64,000 nucleotides of DNA from an uncultured Pseudomonadota bacterium (GCA_903879335.1 CAIRLC010000019.1:1-64000), one strand, 5' to 3'; numbered from the stretch's first letter, positions 1 through 8,566 are shown. The notes: a model not told the origin generated them from the sequence alone. Numbers and translations are program-made.

Positions 1-84
1 AACAATCAGGCGACGCTGCACGATCTTGTCCGTCAACCCTTTTAACCAAGCGTCAAATTCCGGCAACGTACGGACGATGTACAT
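1..84 (-). CDS. RelE/HigB-type toxin, N-terminal part (cut by window edge)
   Basis: Only the first 28 codons are inside the window, so the gene is absent from the ORF track. The reading starts at an ATG (reverse complement of 82-84) and begins MYIVRTLPEFDAWLKGL, which resembles the start of the phage-derived Gp49/HigB branch of RelE/ParE toxins (typically xYxVxxTxEFxxWLxGL). Known members are small ribosome-dependent mRNA interferases that usually precede their antitoxin gene. No Shine-Dalgarno sequence is visible, and a TACAAT hexamer lies only 7 bases before the ATG, so the transcript may be leaderless. The antitoxin, if present, would lie beyond the left edge. The family call rests on a short motif only. 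Confidence 0.5.
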   Translation of the reverse strand, partial: MYIVRTLPEFDAWLKGLTDKIVQRRLIV

Positions 85-94
85 GCTGGCAATT

Positions 95-110
95 GTAATC
101 GATCGATTAC
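95..110. promoter_or_regulatory. Perfect 16-bp palindrome upstream of the toxin-like gene
   Basis: GTAATCGATCGATTAC is its own reverse complement and lies 10 bases upstream of the toxin-like ATG at 84. On the minus strand its last bases overlap a TACAAT -10-like hexamer. This is the usual arrangement for an autoregulatory toxin-antitoxin operator, and that role is inferred. Confidence 0.5.
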
Positions 111-197
111 CCTGCTCGCACTAAGGGACTTGCCAACTGACAAGAGGAGCTCACACGCCGAAGAGCGCAAGAAAAAAAGAAAATCTCATGGCGAAAT

Positions 198-273
<76 letters not shown>

Positions 274-386
274 GTATTCATTTACTGCGGTACTGACGGA
301 CGTCCATTCCGGCAGGGCGCGCATTATTCAGTTTATCGGCCCGAGACGCAAGCCTCGAGCAGATATAAAAACCTTCGGAGATGAAG

Positions 387-463
387 TGGGGTGGACGATG
401 GGGCTCGAACCCACGACGGCCGGAATCACAATCCGGGGCTCTACCAGCTGAGCTACGTCCACC
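387..463 (-). tRNA. tRNA-His (anticodon GTG)
   Basis: The acceptor stem is GTGGACG/CGTCCAC, preceded by the extra G(-1) opposite a C discriminator, which is diagnostic of tRNA-His. The anticodon loop is TTGTGAT, and CCA is encoded. It is the third gene of the cluster in transcription order (Pro, Arg, His, Lys). Confidence 0.95.
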
Positions 464-509
464 ACAAAACCATCAACCATACCCATCGCCACTGACCTTA
501 ACGGCCAAG

Positions 510-586
510 TGGCGCGCCCGGCAGGATTCGAACCTGCGACCACCGGCTTAGAAGGCCGGTGCTCTATCCGGCTGAGCTACGGGCGC
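510..586 (-). tRNA. tRNA-Arg (anticodon TCT)
   Basis: The acceptor stem is GCGCCCG/CGGGCGC with discriminator G and an encoded CCA. The anticodon stem CCGGC/GCCGG encloses loop CTTCTAA, giving TCT, which reads AGA. The T loop is GGTTCGAATCC. Second gene of the cluster. Confidence 0.95.
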
Positions 587-638
587 TCTCGCTCCCGACT
601 CTACCGACTAACCGGATCCCGGGATTACCCGTGATCGT

Positions 639-715
<77 letters not shown>

Positions 716-739
716 CCGACCCGGATCACGGGACGGGCA

Positions 740-768
740 ATACTACGGTTGAAGGAGCCTTTCGTCAA
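740..768 (-). promoter_or_regulatory. Sigma-70 promoter of the tRNA operon
   Basis: On the minus strand TTGACG is followed after exactly 17 bases by TAGTAT, then by a GC-rich discriminator (TGCCCGTCCCG) before tRNA-Pro. A GC-rich discriminator is typical of stable-RNA promoters under stringent control. From here to 953 I see no gene. Confidence 0.75.
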
Positions 769-953
769 ACCCGATGTCTCAAATTCACCTCATACAGCAA
801 TCTGTCTCCACCCACCGCGGATTGACTCATCCGCATGCGCCGCAAATCGCCTCCACCTATGCGGGTAAACACGGACTGAATAACGGAACTGCTGACCCCA
901 CGTTGGGATAGAGTGCAGTGACTACGTGAAAACGTAGTTTTTTAGAGGCGCCT

Positions 954-1475
954 ATGGATCTCAGCAGCGAACAACGCATTTACGACAAGCTCCAGACCAT
1001 GGACACCGAGATCCATGAACTGAAGGCCGGCTATCTCTTACTCAGCAAGCGGTATAACGAAACACTGAATGTGTTGAAGCGCCTCACCACGACCACCTTA
1101 GAGGCCGCGATTCGAGCAGCGACAGCAGCGGAACGCGCGGCTGATGCCTGCCACAACGCAATGAACGCCGCCATAGCCGCCGCGGCAGCGCCGTTAGTCT
1201 CAGCATCCATCGCGGCGGCCGAGTCTGCTGGCCTGAGCGCGGTGGCCGCCTCGGAGGCCGCCGCAGCGGCCTCTGCAGCAGCGGCAGCAGCGGCTGAAGC
1301 GGCCGCCATTCAGGCCGAAGAAACTTCGCTGCAAGCGTCTGCGGAAGCCGCCAAGGCGACGCTCCGAGCAAATCAAGCGGCAGCCCGTGCGGCGACGATG
1401 GCCAATCAAGCAGCGACCGCGACGAATACCTTAAGGCGCCTCGCGGCTACGCAACAAAAACGAGACTCGGATTGA
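954..1475 (+). CDS. Alanine-rich coiled-coil protein of unknown function
   Basis: This 173-residue protein has no signal peptide or membrane span. Residues 1-45 are a charged amphipathic segment with heptad-like spacing (KLQTMDTEIHELKAGYLLLSKRY). Residues 48-155 are dominated by Ala, with Glu, Lys, Arg and Gln at intervals, as in a long amphipathic helix or coiled coil. The tail is basic (TQQKRDSD). GAGGCGCCT lies just before the ATG and may serve as the ribosome binding site. It stands alone between the tRNA operon and the convergent cfa gene. Composition resembles phasin-like or granule/DNA-associated helical proteins, but no family is recognised. An antisense Ala-rich frame exists because GCN and NGC repeats mirror each other. 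This frame is preferred for its plausible start and charged ends. Confidence 0.6.
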   Translation: MDLSSEQRIYDKLQTMDTEIHELKAGYLLLSKRYNETLNVLKRLTTTTLEAAIRAATAAERAADACHNAMNAAIAAAAAPLVSASIAAAESAGLSAVAASEAAAAASAAAAAAAEAAAIQAEETSLQASAEAAKATLRANQAAARAATMANQAATATNTLRRLAATQQKRDSD

Positions 1476-1491
1476 CGGTCAGGAGCAGCCT

Positions 1492-2631
1492 TCAGCGCTG
1501 CTCGCTTAGACCGCCGGGTACGCCGTTCGGCGACAATAAGACCTGCCATAGATCGAGCTCACGCGCGCGAAACGACGCCGCTGAGGCAGACAACCAATAG
1601 CGCCACATGCGGCCGAATCGCTCGCCGTAGCGAGCGGCCAAAGCCGGCCAGGCGCGTTCGAAATTAGCCAGCCAAGCCATCAAGGTGCGGTCATAGTCGG
1701 GCCCAAATGCGTGCCAATCCTCGACCACAAATCGAGTCTCGAAGGCTGCCGCCAACTGCGCCCTCGAGGGCACGTAAGAGTTCGGAAAAATATACCGCTC
1801 AATCCATGGATCGTTACTGGCTCGCGGGCATCGCGCACCGATCGTGTGCAAGAGAAACAATCCGTCCGGCGCCAGCAGTCGGCGGACGACGTCAAAGTAT
1901 TGCCCGTAATTCGAAACCCCCACATGCTCGAACATTCCGAGCGAATAAATTCGATCGAACTGACCGTTTAAGGCTCGGTAGTCCTGCAGCCGCACATCAA
2001 AATCAACGCCCTGCGCTTGCTGATGACAGCATTCCAGCTGGTGCTGAGAAATGGTGATCCCGGTGATACTGACGCCGTAGCGTTGCGCCAAGTAGCGGCC
2101 GGCGCCACCCCAACCGCAGCCGATGTCGAGCACCCGCATACCTGGCTGCAATCCGAGCTTGCGTGCGACGAGATCCAGTTTGGCTTCTTGCGCCTCGGCC
2201 AAAGTGCCCGCCTTCGCCCAATAGCCACAGGTATAAATCAGGCGAGGATCCAGCATGGCTTGGTACACATCGTCACCGACGTCGTAGTGCACTTGTCCGA
2301 CATGAAATGCCCGACTGACTGTTTGCCTATTCATCAACCACGATTTCAGCGCCAACCAGTGTTCCGGGATCCGAGACAGGCGCGTATCGATCTGGCTGCG
2401 CAGTGCTCGATACAGCAATTGGTCTAGACGCGTCGCATCCCAGTCCCCGTCCATGTAGCTTTCGCCCACCGCCAGCGATCCTCCGCGAAGGATGCGGCCA
2501 TAGAGACGCGGATGGTGGACCTCAAGATCCCACGGCCGACCGCCATTGATTTCGATGCCGGCATCGCGCAGCCACTGCCGCACCATCTGGTCTGCCGGCG
2601 CGAGCAACCGCGTCAAAGGCACTGTACTCAT
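1492..2631 (-). CDS. cfa: Cyclopropane-fatty-acyl-phospholipid synthase
   Basis: The enzyme transfers a methylene group from S-adenosylmethionine onto the cis double bond of membrane phospholipid acyl chains, typically at entry into stationary phase or under acid stress. The protein is 379 residues, close to the 382 of E. coli Cfa. The N-terminal lipid-binding part contains GESYMDGDWD. The SAM motif VLDIGCGWGG sits mid-protein and GMFEHVGVSNYGQYF forms the active-site region. The ORF track starts further upstream, but the ATG at 2631 is preceded by AGGAGGGGCG, a strong ribosome binding site, and gives the family start. It is convergent with the alanine-rich gene. Confidence 0.95.
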   Translation of the reverse strand: MSTVPLTRLLAPADQMVRQWLRDAGIEINGGRPWDLEVHHPRLYGRILRGGSLAVGESYMDGDWDATRLDQLLYRALRSQIDTRLSRIPEHWLALKSWLMNRQTVSRAFHVGQVHYDVGDDVYQAMLDPRLIYTCGYWAKAGTLAEAQEAKLDLVARKLGLQPGMRVLDIGCGWGGAGRYLAQRYGVSITGITISQHQLECCHQQAQGVDFDVRLQDYRALNGQFDRIYSLGMFEHVGVSNYGQYFDVVRRLLAPDGLFLLHTIGARCPRASNDPWIERYIFPNSYVPSRAQLAAAFETRFVVEDWHAFGPDYDRTLMAWLANFERAWPALAARYGERFGRMWRYWLSASAASFRARELDLWQVLLSPNGVPGGLSEQR

Positions 2632-2728
2632 CGCCCCTCCTTGGGCCGGATCAGCAACCCTAAGACTGCGGATCGGTGACATCTGCATCCATGGACCCGA
2701 GTCGGGCTCACACGAGAATGGTTGATCT

Positions 2729-3334
2729 TCACGATAACGACACACCGGCGGGACGACGAATCGTCAGAAAATGTTCCGGCGCCTCGCAACGCGCGCAACG
2801 CACACCATCGGGAAGTGCTGCAAAACTGAGATCGACCAGCCGTCGAATGAACGTCGGGACGGGAGCAGTGGGTCGCAAGTTGGCACACCACTCACAGGCT
2901 TGGCCCGACTGATCGTGCTCGACGCAAGCGCCACCCGAACAGAGCAGAAAGGCGAGCGATCGCGGCGCGAATTCCGCATAGCGACGACAGGGTCGATCAC
3001 GGGTCAAACAACTCCAAACGGCGCAATTCGAGACACCCAGAAGACGAACGTCTAGGATGAGAGAACTCGACGCGAATGTTGAAGTATGACCGTTGCCATC
3101 CCGCGCTTGGGATTCACCCGCACCCAGACGGACCATCTCCAATCCATGCGGCTGGATAAAACGCACCAACGTGCCACCACAGACGCCCGAATAGGACACT
3201 TCAACCAGTTCGCGACTGACTTTTCGATCAAGCGTCAGCCGTGCGGATTCCTGCCCATCGGCATCCAGGTCCGGTAATTTTTCAAGCACGGCACCGTGCG
3301 ACACCACCGTCCATATGAACAGACCTTTCATCAT
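2729..3334 (-). CDS. Unknown cysteine-rich protein
   Basis: This 201-residue protein is not recognised. The ATG is preceded by GGAGGGGTC, a strong ribosome binding site, and the codon pattern looks coding on this strand. It starts with a short hydrophobic stretch (MMKGLFIWTVV) that is too weak to call a signal peptide. An early DLDADGQES resembles a single calcium-loop-like motif. About eleven cysteines lie mostly in the second half, including NCAVWSC, ACEWC and RCARC pairs that could bind a metal. It lies 97 bases upstream of cfa in the same direction and could be co-transcribed with it. Two shorter plus-strand ORFs overlap and are judged to be shadows. Confidence 0.5.
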   Translation of the reverse strand: MMKGLFIWTVVSHGAVLEKLPDLDADGQESARLTLDRKVSRELVEVSYSGVCGGTLVRFIQPHGLEMVRLGAGESQARDGNGHTSTFASSSLILDVRLLGVSNCAVWSCLTRDRPCRRYAEFAPRSLAFLLCSGGACVEHDQSGQACEWCANLRPTAPVPTFIRRLVDLSFAALPDGVRCARCEAPEHFLTIRRPAGVSLS

Positions 3335-3890
3335 GACCCCTCCAGCACATTGCCCGTCGCTTTGTCCGCGGGATCAATCGGCAGCAGGTCATGATGCGGC
3401 GATGGCCGATTCACCCGGATTAGCCGCTCTCCCCGCTCGCGTCCATGCCAGCGGGGAGAACTTTCCTGCGAGTGGCGGCGAGACATGCGTCGACCACTGT
3501 GACGTGATCGATGACTGTCTACCGTTCCCCGCAGCTACCTTTTCCACGGCGATCCGTGCTGTGGAAACGATCGCTAATTCCTAGATGCTCCGTTCTAGCC
3601 ATGTCGAAAACCTGCTCGACACGATCCAAAGCCTGATTTTTAGGTCCGTAGGATTTTCAAATCAGACTGTGAATGAACCGTAGCGAGGTTCTGCGATTTT
3701 CCGTTAGGAAAAACAACGTCGGCTCTAGCAGTTTTTTGACGTTTGTCGCCGCAAACACGCAAAGCGCGCAAACGAACCAATTAATTCGGCAATTACCTAG
3801 CAGAATTGGATAAATCTTATTTCTTTCGACCTAAAAAAGAGCGCAACCTCGATTTGCCGATCAGATTAGAAATCCTGTGAATAAGAAGAC
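3335..3890. other. Gene-poor 556-bp region between divergent genes
   Basis: The region separates the minus-strand Cys-rich gene from the plus-strand AraC-type gene. An 89-residue ORF (3315-3584) has no ribosome binding site and overlaps the start of the Cys-rich gene on the other strand, so I leave it out. I see a 9-bp inverted repeat (3429-3458), a small TTTTCC-gtta-GGAAAA hairpin (3697-3712), and an AT-rich stretch from about 3760 to 3890 likely to hold the regulator promoter. Confidence 0.4.
3429..3458. repeat. Inverted repeat, 9-bp arms
   Basis: CTCCCCGCT and AGCGGGGAG are exact reverse complements separated by 12 bases. There is no T-run on either side, so a simple intrinsic terminator is unlikely. 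A regulatory stem or protein site is possible. Confidence 0.4.
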
Positions 3891-4820
3891 ATGGACGTAA
3901 AACTAAAAATCCTATGGCTCCAAGAGGAATCGCGTCGAGATCTGCGAGCCTCCGTGGATTCTTTAGTTGAATGCTGCACGGTGGTGGAGACGAGTCCGAC
4001 CTATGTTTGGATTGATCTTGAGGATGCCCCGGCACCATTCGATTTGATCCTCTGCTGCATCGAGCGACCAACGGTGTTCAACCGATGGCTCATTGCTCGG
4101 CTTCGATACGTCGCGCCAGCAGTCCCTATCATGCTGGTGACTTCCACAGCGTCTATTGAGCTGGCGGTGTGGGCCCTCAGAAGCGGTTTACAAGACATGT
4201 TGACGCTACCTCTGGCGACGACCGATGTGGTCACGGCGTTATCCCGAGTGGCCGCAATCAGCAGTCGACCTACGGAACTCGTCCCCGTAGCGTCGGGGCG
4301 TGCGACCTTGCCGACCTCAGGTTCGTCGAACCCGTTGTTGTCGACCCAAGCCGCTCGCACCACCCGCCGGGACCGGCTCGTGGCGGTCAAGAATCGATTC
4401 GACGCCGATCCCTCCCAAGATCTATCCGAACACACGGGCGCTGGCATCTGTCACGTCTCCACGGGATGCTTTTCCAGAAGCTTCAAGCAAGAATTCGGAG
4501 AGAGCTTTAATGCCTACAAGACCGGCTACCGCATCGAGCGAGCCAAGGAACTGTTGGCCGTCCCCAGTATTTCGATCGCCGACGTGGCCAGTCTGGTCGG
4601 ATTCACGGATCCATCCTATTTCTCACGTGCCTTTCGCGAGGCGGTCGGCTCGACGCCGTCAGAATTCAGAAGTCGCTGCGCACGATTAGAACGACCGGCG
4701 TCACGGCCCTCGACTTCGGAGGCTGCGGGCGCGATCCCATCGACGGCAGACGCCGCTAAAAGGTGTGTGGCCGTCGATCATTTGATTGGTGGTTGCCAGG
4801 GTCCAGGACGGACCGCATGA
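3891..4820 (+). CDS. AraC-family regulator with degenerate receiver domain
   Basis: The protein has 309 residues. Residues 5-125 follow the receiver pattern of response regulators, with DLILCCIERP at the beta-3 strand, MLVTS at beta-4 and TLPL at beta-5. The position of the phosphorylated Asp is Cys56, the acidic pair is Gln11-Glu12, and the conserved Lys is Leu106, so ordinary phosphorylation is unlikely. Residues 178-262 form a double helix-turn-helix AraC domain, with the second helix region IADVASLVGFTDPSYFSRAFRE and the family ending GSTPSEFR. A low-complexity Ser/Thr/Ala linker joins the two parts, and the C-terminal 45 residues are disordered-looking. No histidine kinase is adjacent. 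The next gene, 27 bases downstream, is probably in the same transcript. Confidence 0.85.
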   Translation: MDVKLKILWLQEESRRDLRASVDSLVECCTVVETSPTYVWIDLEDAPAPFDLILCCIERPTVFNRWLIARLRYVAPAVPIMLVTSTASIELAVWALRSGLQDMLTLPLATTDVVTALSRVAAISSRPTELVPVASGRATLPTSGSSNPLLSTQAARTTRRDRLVAVKNRFDADPSQDLSEHTGAGICHVSTGCFSRSFKQEFGESFNAYKTGYRIERAKELLAVPSISIADVASLVGFTDPSYFSRAFREAVGSTPSEFRSRCARLERPASRPSTSEAAGAIPSTADAAKRCVAVDHLIGGCQGPGRTA

Positions 4821-4847
4821 GCTTGGTATTTATTCAAGGAGAGAATC

Positions 4848-5351
4848 ATGGTCACCCTTCAAGTTGTGGTTGCAGAAGCGTCTAACGCTCGCTTTTTCCG
4901 ATCGGGGACTCGACCTCAATCGCTGGTCATGACGGAAACCATCGCCTCGCCGAAAGCGCGCGGCCATGAGCAAGACCTGGTCGCGTCTCGACCCGGGCGT
5001 GTCGTGAATCGAGCGCTTGGACACACCGTGTCTTTAGGAGGACGCCATTCAGCCCGTGACATTGAGCTTGATCGATTCGCACGACAGATTGCCCGACGGA
5101 TCGGCGCGATAGGCACCGAGTCGCCAGGACATGCTCTAGTCCTGATCGCGGGGAGTCGGCTGATGGGTCTAATCTCTAAGCATTTGTCCGTGGCATCCTC
5201 AAAACGACTGGTCGCGACCTTGGCCAAAGACCTCTTTCAGATTGAGCGATCGGCTTTAGAAGCAAAAGTCGCGAACCTCGTGAAAGGCGTGCCTCAGCGC
5301 GCGCCACGCGTAGACGTGGGTCGGACTAGCGAGGCCATCCGCCGGCGCTGA
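4848..5351 (+). CDS. Host-attachment-family protein (PF10116-like)
   Basis: This 167-residue protein begins with VVVAEASNARFF and contains LVLIAGSRLMGLISKHLS followed by VATLAKDL, the signature segments of the family first described as required for attachment to host cells in Agrobacterium. The fold is related to eRF1 domain 1/Dom34-like RNA-binding modules. Its biochemical role is not established. There is no signal peptide, so it is probably cytoplasmic. AAGGAGAG precedes the ATG. It follows the pseudo-receiver AraC gene and may be its co-transcribed partner. The C-terminal tail is Arg-rich. Confidence 0.75.
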   Translation: MVTLQVVVAEASNARFFRSGTRPQSLVMTETIASPKARGHEQDLVASRPGRVVNRALGHTVSLGGRHSARDIELDRFARQIARRIGAIGTESPGHALVLIAGSRLMGLISKHLSVASSKRLVATLAKDLFQIERSALEAKVANLVKGVPQRAPRVDVGRTSEAIRRR

Positions 5352-5402
5352 TCGAAGCAGCGACCCCTGGATGCCGACACGGCCGGAAATGTACCGATCG
5401 CG

Positions 5403-5431
5403 TTGGTCATGAGAGAATACCTAGATTCAAT
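5403..5431 (+). promoter_or_regulatory. Possible sigma-70 promoter of folD
   Basis: TTGGTC and TTCAAT are separated by 17 bases, 27 bases ahead of the folD ATG. The match is moderate and not verified. Confidence 0.35.
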
Positions 5432-5457
5432 AAATCGTCGACTTCTAGGGGACTTTC

Positions 5458-6324
5458 ATGACTGCGACGCTGATTGACGGCAAGGCCATTTCGAAGCAAC
5501 TGAAGGCTGAGGTACGCGCGGATGTTGAGGCGCTCGTGGCGTCCGGCGGCCGCCGCCCGGGACTGGCCGTCGTGATCGTCGGCGATGACCCTGCCTCGCA
5601 CATCTACGTCAAGAACAAGCGTCTCGGCTGTGAGGAAACAGGCGTCTACTCGGTCTCGCATGATCTTCCGGCGTCGACCTCCGAAGCGGATTTGCTCGCC
5701 CTTATCGATCAACTGAATGCCAACCCGCTGATTGACGGCATTCTCGTTCAGTCACCGCAGCCCAAACACATCGATGCCAACAAGGTGATTGAGCGTATCG
5801 ATCCGTCCAAAGACGTCGATGGGTTCCATCCCTATAACGTTGGCCGCCTCGCCACCCGGCAGCCACTGTTGCGCCCATGCACGCCTTACGGGGTCATGAT
5901 CATGCTGCAGAAGGCAGGAATCGACGTCGCGGGCAAAGATGCGGTCGTCGTCGGCCAATCCAACATTGTGGGTCGTCCGATGGCGCTCGAACTGCTCATG
6001 GCGGGCGCAACCATCACGGTGTGCCACTCCAAGACACGCGATCTGCAAGCGGAGGTCGGCCGCGCCGAGATCTTGGTCGTCGGCACCGGCAAGCCGGAAA
6101 TGATTCCTGGCGCTTGGGTCCGCGAAGGTGCGGTCGTCATCGACGTCGGCATCAACCGCCTCCCCTCCGGCAAAATCGTCGGCGACGTTGAATTTGCCGG
6201 GGCCGCCGCCCGCGCATCCGCCATCACCCCCGTGCCCGGTGGCGTCGGGCCCATGACCATCGCGACGCTCATGCGCAACACCCTCGAGAGCGCCTTGCTC
6301 CGTCAAGGTCGGGCGGTCCGCTGA
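5458..6324 (+). CDS. folD: Methylenetetrahydrofolate dehydrogenase / methenyltetrahydrofolate cyclohydrolase
   Basis: This bifunctional cytoplasmic enzyme interconverts 5,10-methylene-, 5,10-methenyl- and 10-formyl-tetrahydrofolate with NADP, feeding purine and formyl-Met synthesis. The 288 residues match the family length. [13 protein letters not shown] carries the catalytic Lys, [10 protein letters not shown] and [13 protein letters not shown] are substrate-site motifs, PCTPYGVM follows, and [11 protein letters not shown] begins the nucleotide-binding half. AGGGGA precedes the ATG by 5 bases. The stop overlaps the ATG of the next gene by one base, so the two are translationally coupled. Confidence 0.97.
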   Translation: MTATLIDGKAISKQLKAEVRADVEALVASGGRRPGLAVVIVGDDPASHIYVKNKRLGCEETGVYSVSHDLPASTSEADLLALIDQLNANPLIDGILVQSPQPKHIDANKVIERIDPSKDVDGFHPYNVGRLATRQPLLRPCTPYGVMIMLQKAGIDVAGKDAVVVGQSNIVGRPMALELLMAGATITVCHSKTRDLQAEVGRAEILVVGTGKPEMIPGAWVREGAVVIDVGINRLPSGKIVGDVEFAGAAARASAITPVPGGVGPMTIATLMRNTLESALLRQGRAVR

Positions 6325-7109
6325 TGCGAGGTCCAGGCGCTCGCCTCATGGCGGCGGCCAGTTTGACCGTGTGCGCCGCGGCAGCTGTCGCCGGCGGCCA
6401 CATGGTTTACATCCCACAGTTCTACGTCATCCCGGGCCAGAAGCCGACTCTGGATGAAGTGTGTGTCATGGCAGACGTGAGCGTGGGTGCTAAAACGCGC
6501 AGCCAAAACGGCGATGTGATGGAAGTCACCGCGCTCAATGGCCGTTCACCGATGTGTCGCGACAAAGACAAGTCGATCTTGGCCCATGTGCTGCTCACAC
6601 CGGCCAGCGACTTCAACTCTTCACTGAAGATCGGCTTGCCGCCAGGCTTTCGCGAACTCCCGATCAATGATCGGCAACGATTCAACGGCGAACGTTTTGA
6701 GGCGGAGGATGCCCGACGCCACATGCACGTCTGGATTAAGAGTTGGCGCCGCGACAAGTCGGCGAATTTCAACACGTGGATCCAGCGTGAGCGCGGCACG
6801 CAGGTGGATGGCAACGAGCGCACCCAATCTCGGACGGAGACTTTCGACCTGGATGGGATCGAAGGTCGTCGCTGGGACCTCATGGATGGTCCCGCCAAGG
6901 GCATGTTCGCTAAGCGCCAAGCCTGGGTCGTGACCTACCTGAAGGGCGAGAAGGAACTGGTCCGCATCGAAGTTGCGGTACACGCCGAGGACCTGGAAAA
7001 GTATCGGGAGGAGATCACCGCCATCGCCGAGCACATGGAAGGCTTACGGGCGGACGGAACACCGGGCGATGCGACAGGGCAAAATCCGGTGGGTTCGCCG
7101 GCGTCCTGA
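6324..7109 (+). CDS. Secreted protein of unknown function coupled to folD
   Basis: The 261-residue protein begins with a signal-peptide-like segment (LMAAASLTVCAAAAVAGG). There is no clean lipobox, so a soluble periplasmic location is more likely than a lipoprotein. The mature part is mixed alpha/beta, with Cys at CVMADV and MCRDKD that could pair, and a charged C-terminal helix (EDLEKYREEITAIAEHMEGL). No family is recognised. The ATG overlaps the folD stop (TGATG), which implies co-translation, although a folate enzyme and an exported protein have no obvious shared task. The last 20 residues look disordered. Confidence 0.8.
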   Translation: MRGPGARLMAAASLTVCAAAAVAGGHMVYIPQFYVIPGQKPTLDEVCVMADVSVGAKTRSQNGDVMEVTALNGRSPMCRDKDKSILAHVLLTPASDFNSSLKIGLPPGFRELPINDRQRFNGERFEAEDARRHMHVWIKSWRRDKSANFNTWIQRERGTQVDGNERTQSRTETFDLDGIEGRRWDLMDGPAKGMFAKRQAWVVTYLKGEKELVRIEVAVHAEDLEKYREEITAIAEHMEGLRADGTPGDATGQNPVGSPAS

Positions 7110-7161
7110 TCAAGCCCAGAGCGCGCGAGCGCCCTCGGCCTCCCGACCGTCTCGGCCAGCC

Positions 7162-8565
7162 TCAGCGATACCGCCAGGTTGTGCCCTTGGGCCCGTCCTC
7201 CAAGATCACATCGCGCGCGAGCAATTCATCGCGAATGCGATCGGATTCCGCAAAGTTCTTCGCGACGCGCGCCGCCTTGCGGGCCGCGACCAACGCATCG
7301 ATCTCGGCGGCCGCCGGATCCTCAGCGGGCGTATCGATCGACTGGCCCGGTCGGGCCTTCAACCACACGTCCGCATCGATCGTGAGAATGCCCAACACCT
7401 GCCCGAGGGCGATGAGTTCGCCCGCCAGCGCGGCGGCGGCATCCGTGTGACCTGCCGCCTTGGCGACATTCAAATCGCGCGCCAACGCCAACAACACGGC
7501 CAAGGCCTCCGGTGTGTTGAAATCATCGTTCATCGCCTCGGCAAACCGGGCCGTGGCTGCCGACGTCACGCCTGCCACCGGTGTAACCTCGCGTAGCGCG
7601 GTATAGATCCGCTCCAGTGCGCCGTCAGCCTGTTTGAGGTTGTCATCCGAATAGTTGATCGGCCCGCGGTAGTGGCTGCCGAGCACGAACATCCGCATCA
7701 CTTCCGGACGCAGCGTCTTCAGCACCTCACGGACAGTAAAGAAGTTGCCGAGTGACTTTGACATCTTCTCGGCATTCACGTTCACGAAGCCGTTATGCAT
7801 CCAGGTGTTCACGAACTTTGAGCCACAGGCCGCGCAGGTCTGTGCAATCTCGTTCTCGTGATGCGGGAATTTCAAATCCATGCCGCCGCCATGGATGTCG
7901 AAATGCTCACCGAGCAAGGACACCGACATCGCGGAGCACTCAATGTGCCAGCCCGGTCGACCGTCACCCCATGGCGAGGGCCACGCCGGCTCACCAGGCT
8001 TCGCCCTCTTCCAGAGCACAAAATCCAGCGGATCTCGCTTCGCCTCGTTGACCTCGACTCGCGCGCCAGCGCGCAAATCAGCCAAACGCTTGCCGGATAA
8101 CTGACCATAGCCCTCAAATTTAGCGACCGCGTACAGCACGTCACCGTCCCGGGCCACGTAGGCGTAACCGTTCTCGATGAGACGCTCGACCATCGCCACG
8201 ATGGCGCCGACATACTCGGTCGCACGCGGTTCATGCTCCGGCGATTCCACGCCCAGCGCCCGGCAATCTTCATGCATGGCGTTGATAAATCGCTCGGTCA
8301 GCGCGTGCATCGGCTCGCCATTCTCATTGGCGCGCTGAATGATCTTGTCATCGATATCGGTGATGTTACGCACGTGCGTCACCCGATAGCCGGCATAACG
8401 CAGATAACGGCGTACGGCATCAAACACCACCAGTGAGCGCGCATGGCCCACATGGCAGTAGTCATAGACCGTCATGCCGCAGACATACATCCGGACGTGT
8501 CGTGGCTCGATCGTGACGAGCGGCTCTTTGCGACCGGTGAGTGAGTTCTGAATCTGAATCGTCAC
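7162..8565 (-). CDS. cysS: Cysteinyl-tRNA synthetase
   Basis: This class I synthetase charges tRNA-Cys. In its 467 residues, [11 protein letters not shown] carries the HIGH-type motif and EKMSKSLGN the KMSKS loop. Zinc ligands that discriminate cysteine are seen as Cys in [10 protein letters not shown] and HIECSAM plus the His pair in FPHHENE. The C-terminal anticodon-binding region has [15 protein letters not shown]. The start is GTG (reverse complement of 8563-8565). It follows gltX with a one-base gap, so the two synthetases form an operon. Confidence 0.97.
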   Translation of the reverse strand: MTIQIQNSLTGRKEPLVTIEPRHVRMYVCGMTVYDYCHVGHARSLVVFDAVRRYLRYAGYRVTHVRNITDIDDKIIQRANENGEPMHALTERFINAMHEDCRALGVESPEHEPRATEYVGAIVAMVERLIENGYAYVARDGDVLYAVAKFEGYGQLSGKRLADLRAGARVEVNEAKRDPLDFVLWKRAKPGEPAWPSPWGDGRPGWHIECSAMSVSLLGEHFDIHGGGMDLKFPHHENEIAQTCAACGSKFVNTWMHNGFVNVNAEKMSKSLGNFFTVREVLKTLRPEVMRMFVLGSHYRGPINYSDDNLKQADGALERIYTALREVTPVAGVTSAATARFAEAMNDDFNTPEALAVLLALARDLNVAKAAGHTDAAAALAGELIALGQVLGILTIDADVWLKARPGQSIDTPAEDPAAAEIDALVAARKAARVAKNFAESDRIRDELLARDVILEDGPKGTTWRYR

Positions 8566-8566
8566 G

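Noticed and set aside
1031-1409. Antisense Ala- or Arg-rich ORFs opposite the alanine-rich gene
   Set aside because: GCN repeats stay open in several frames. These lack a ribosome binding site and sensible ends.
3315-3584. Plus-strand 89-residue ORF
   Set aside because: No ribosome binding site, overlaps the start of the Cys-rich gene, and no recognisable content.
3697-3712. TTTTCC-gtta-GGAAAA hairpin as a terminator
   Set aside because: Only six base pairs, mostly AT, and no gene ends next to it.
5752-6306. 184-residue ORF antisense to folD
   Set aside because: Composition-driven shadow of a conserved enzyme gene.
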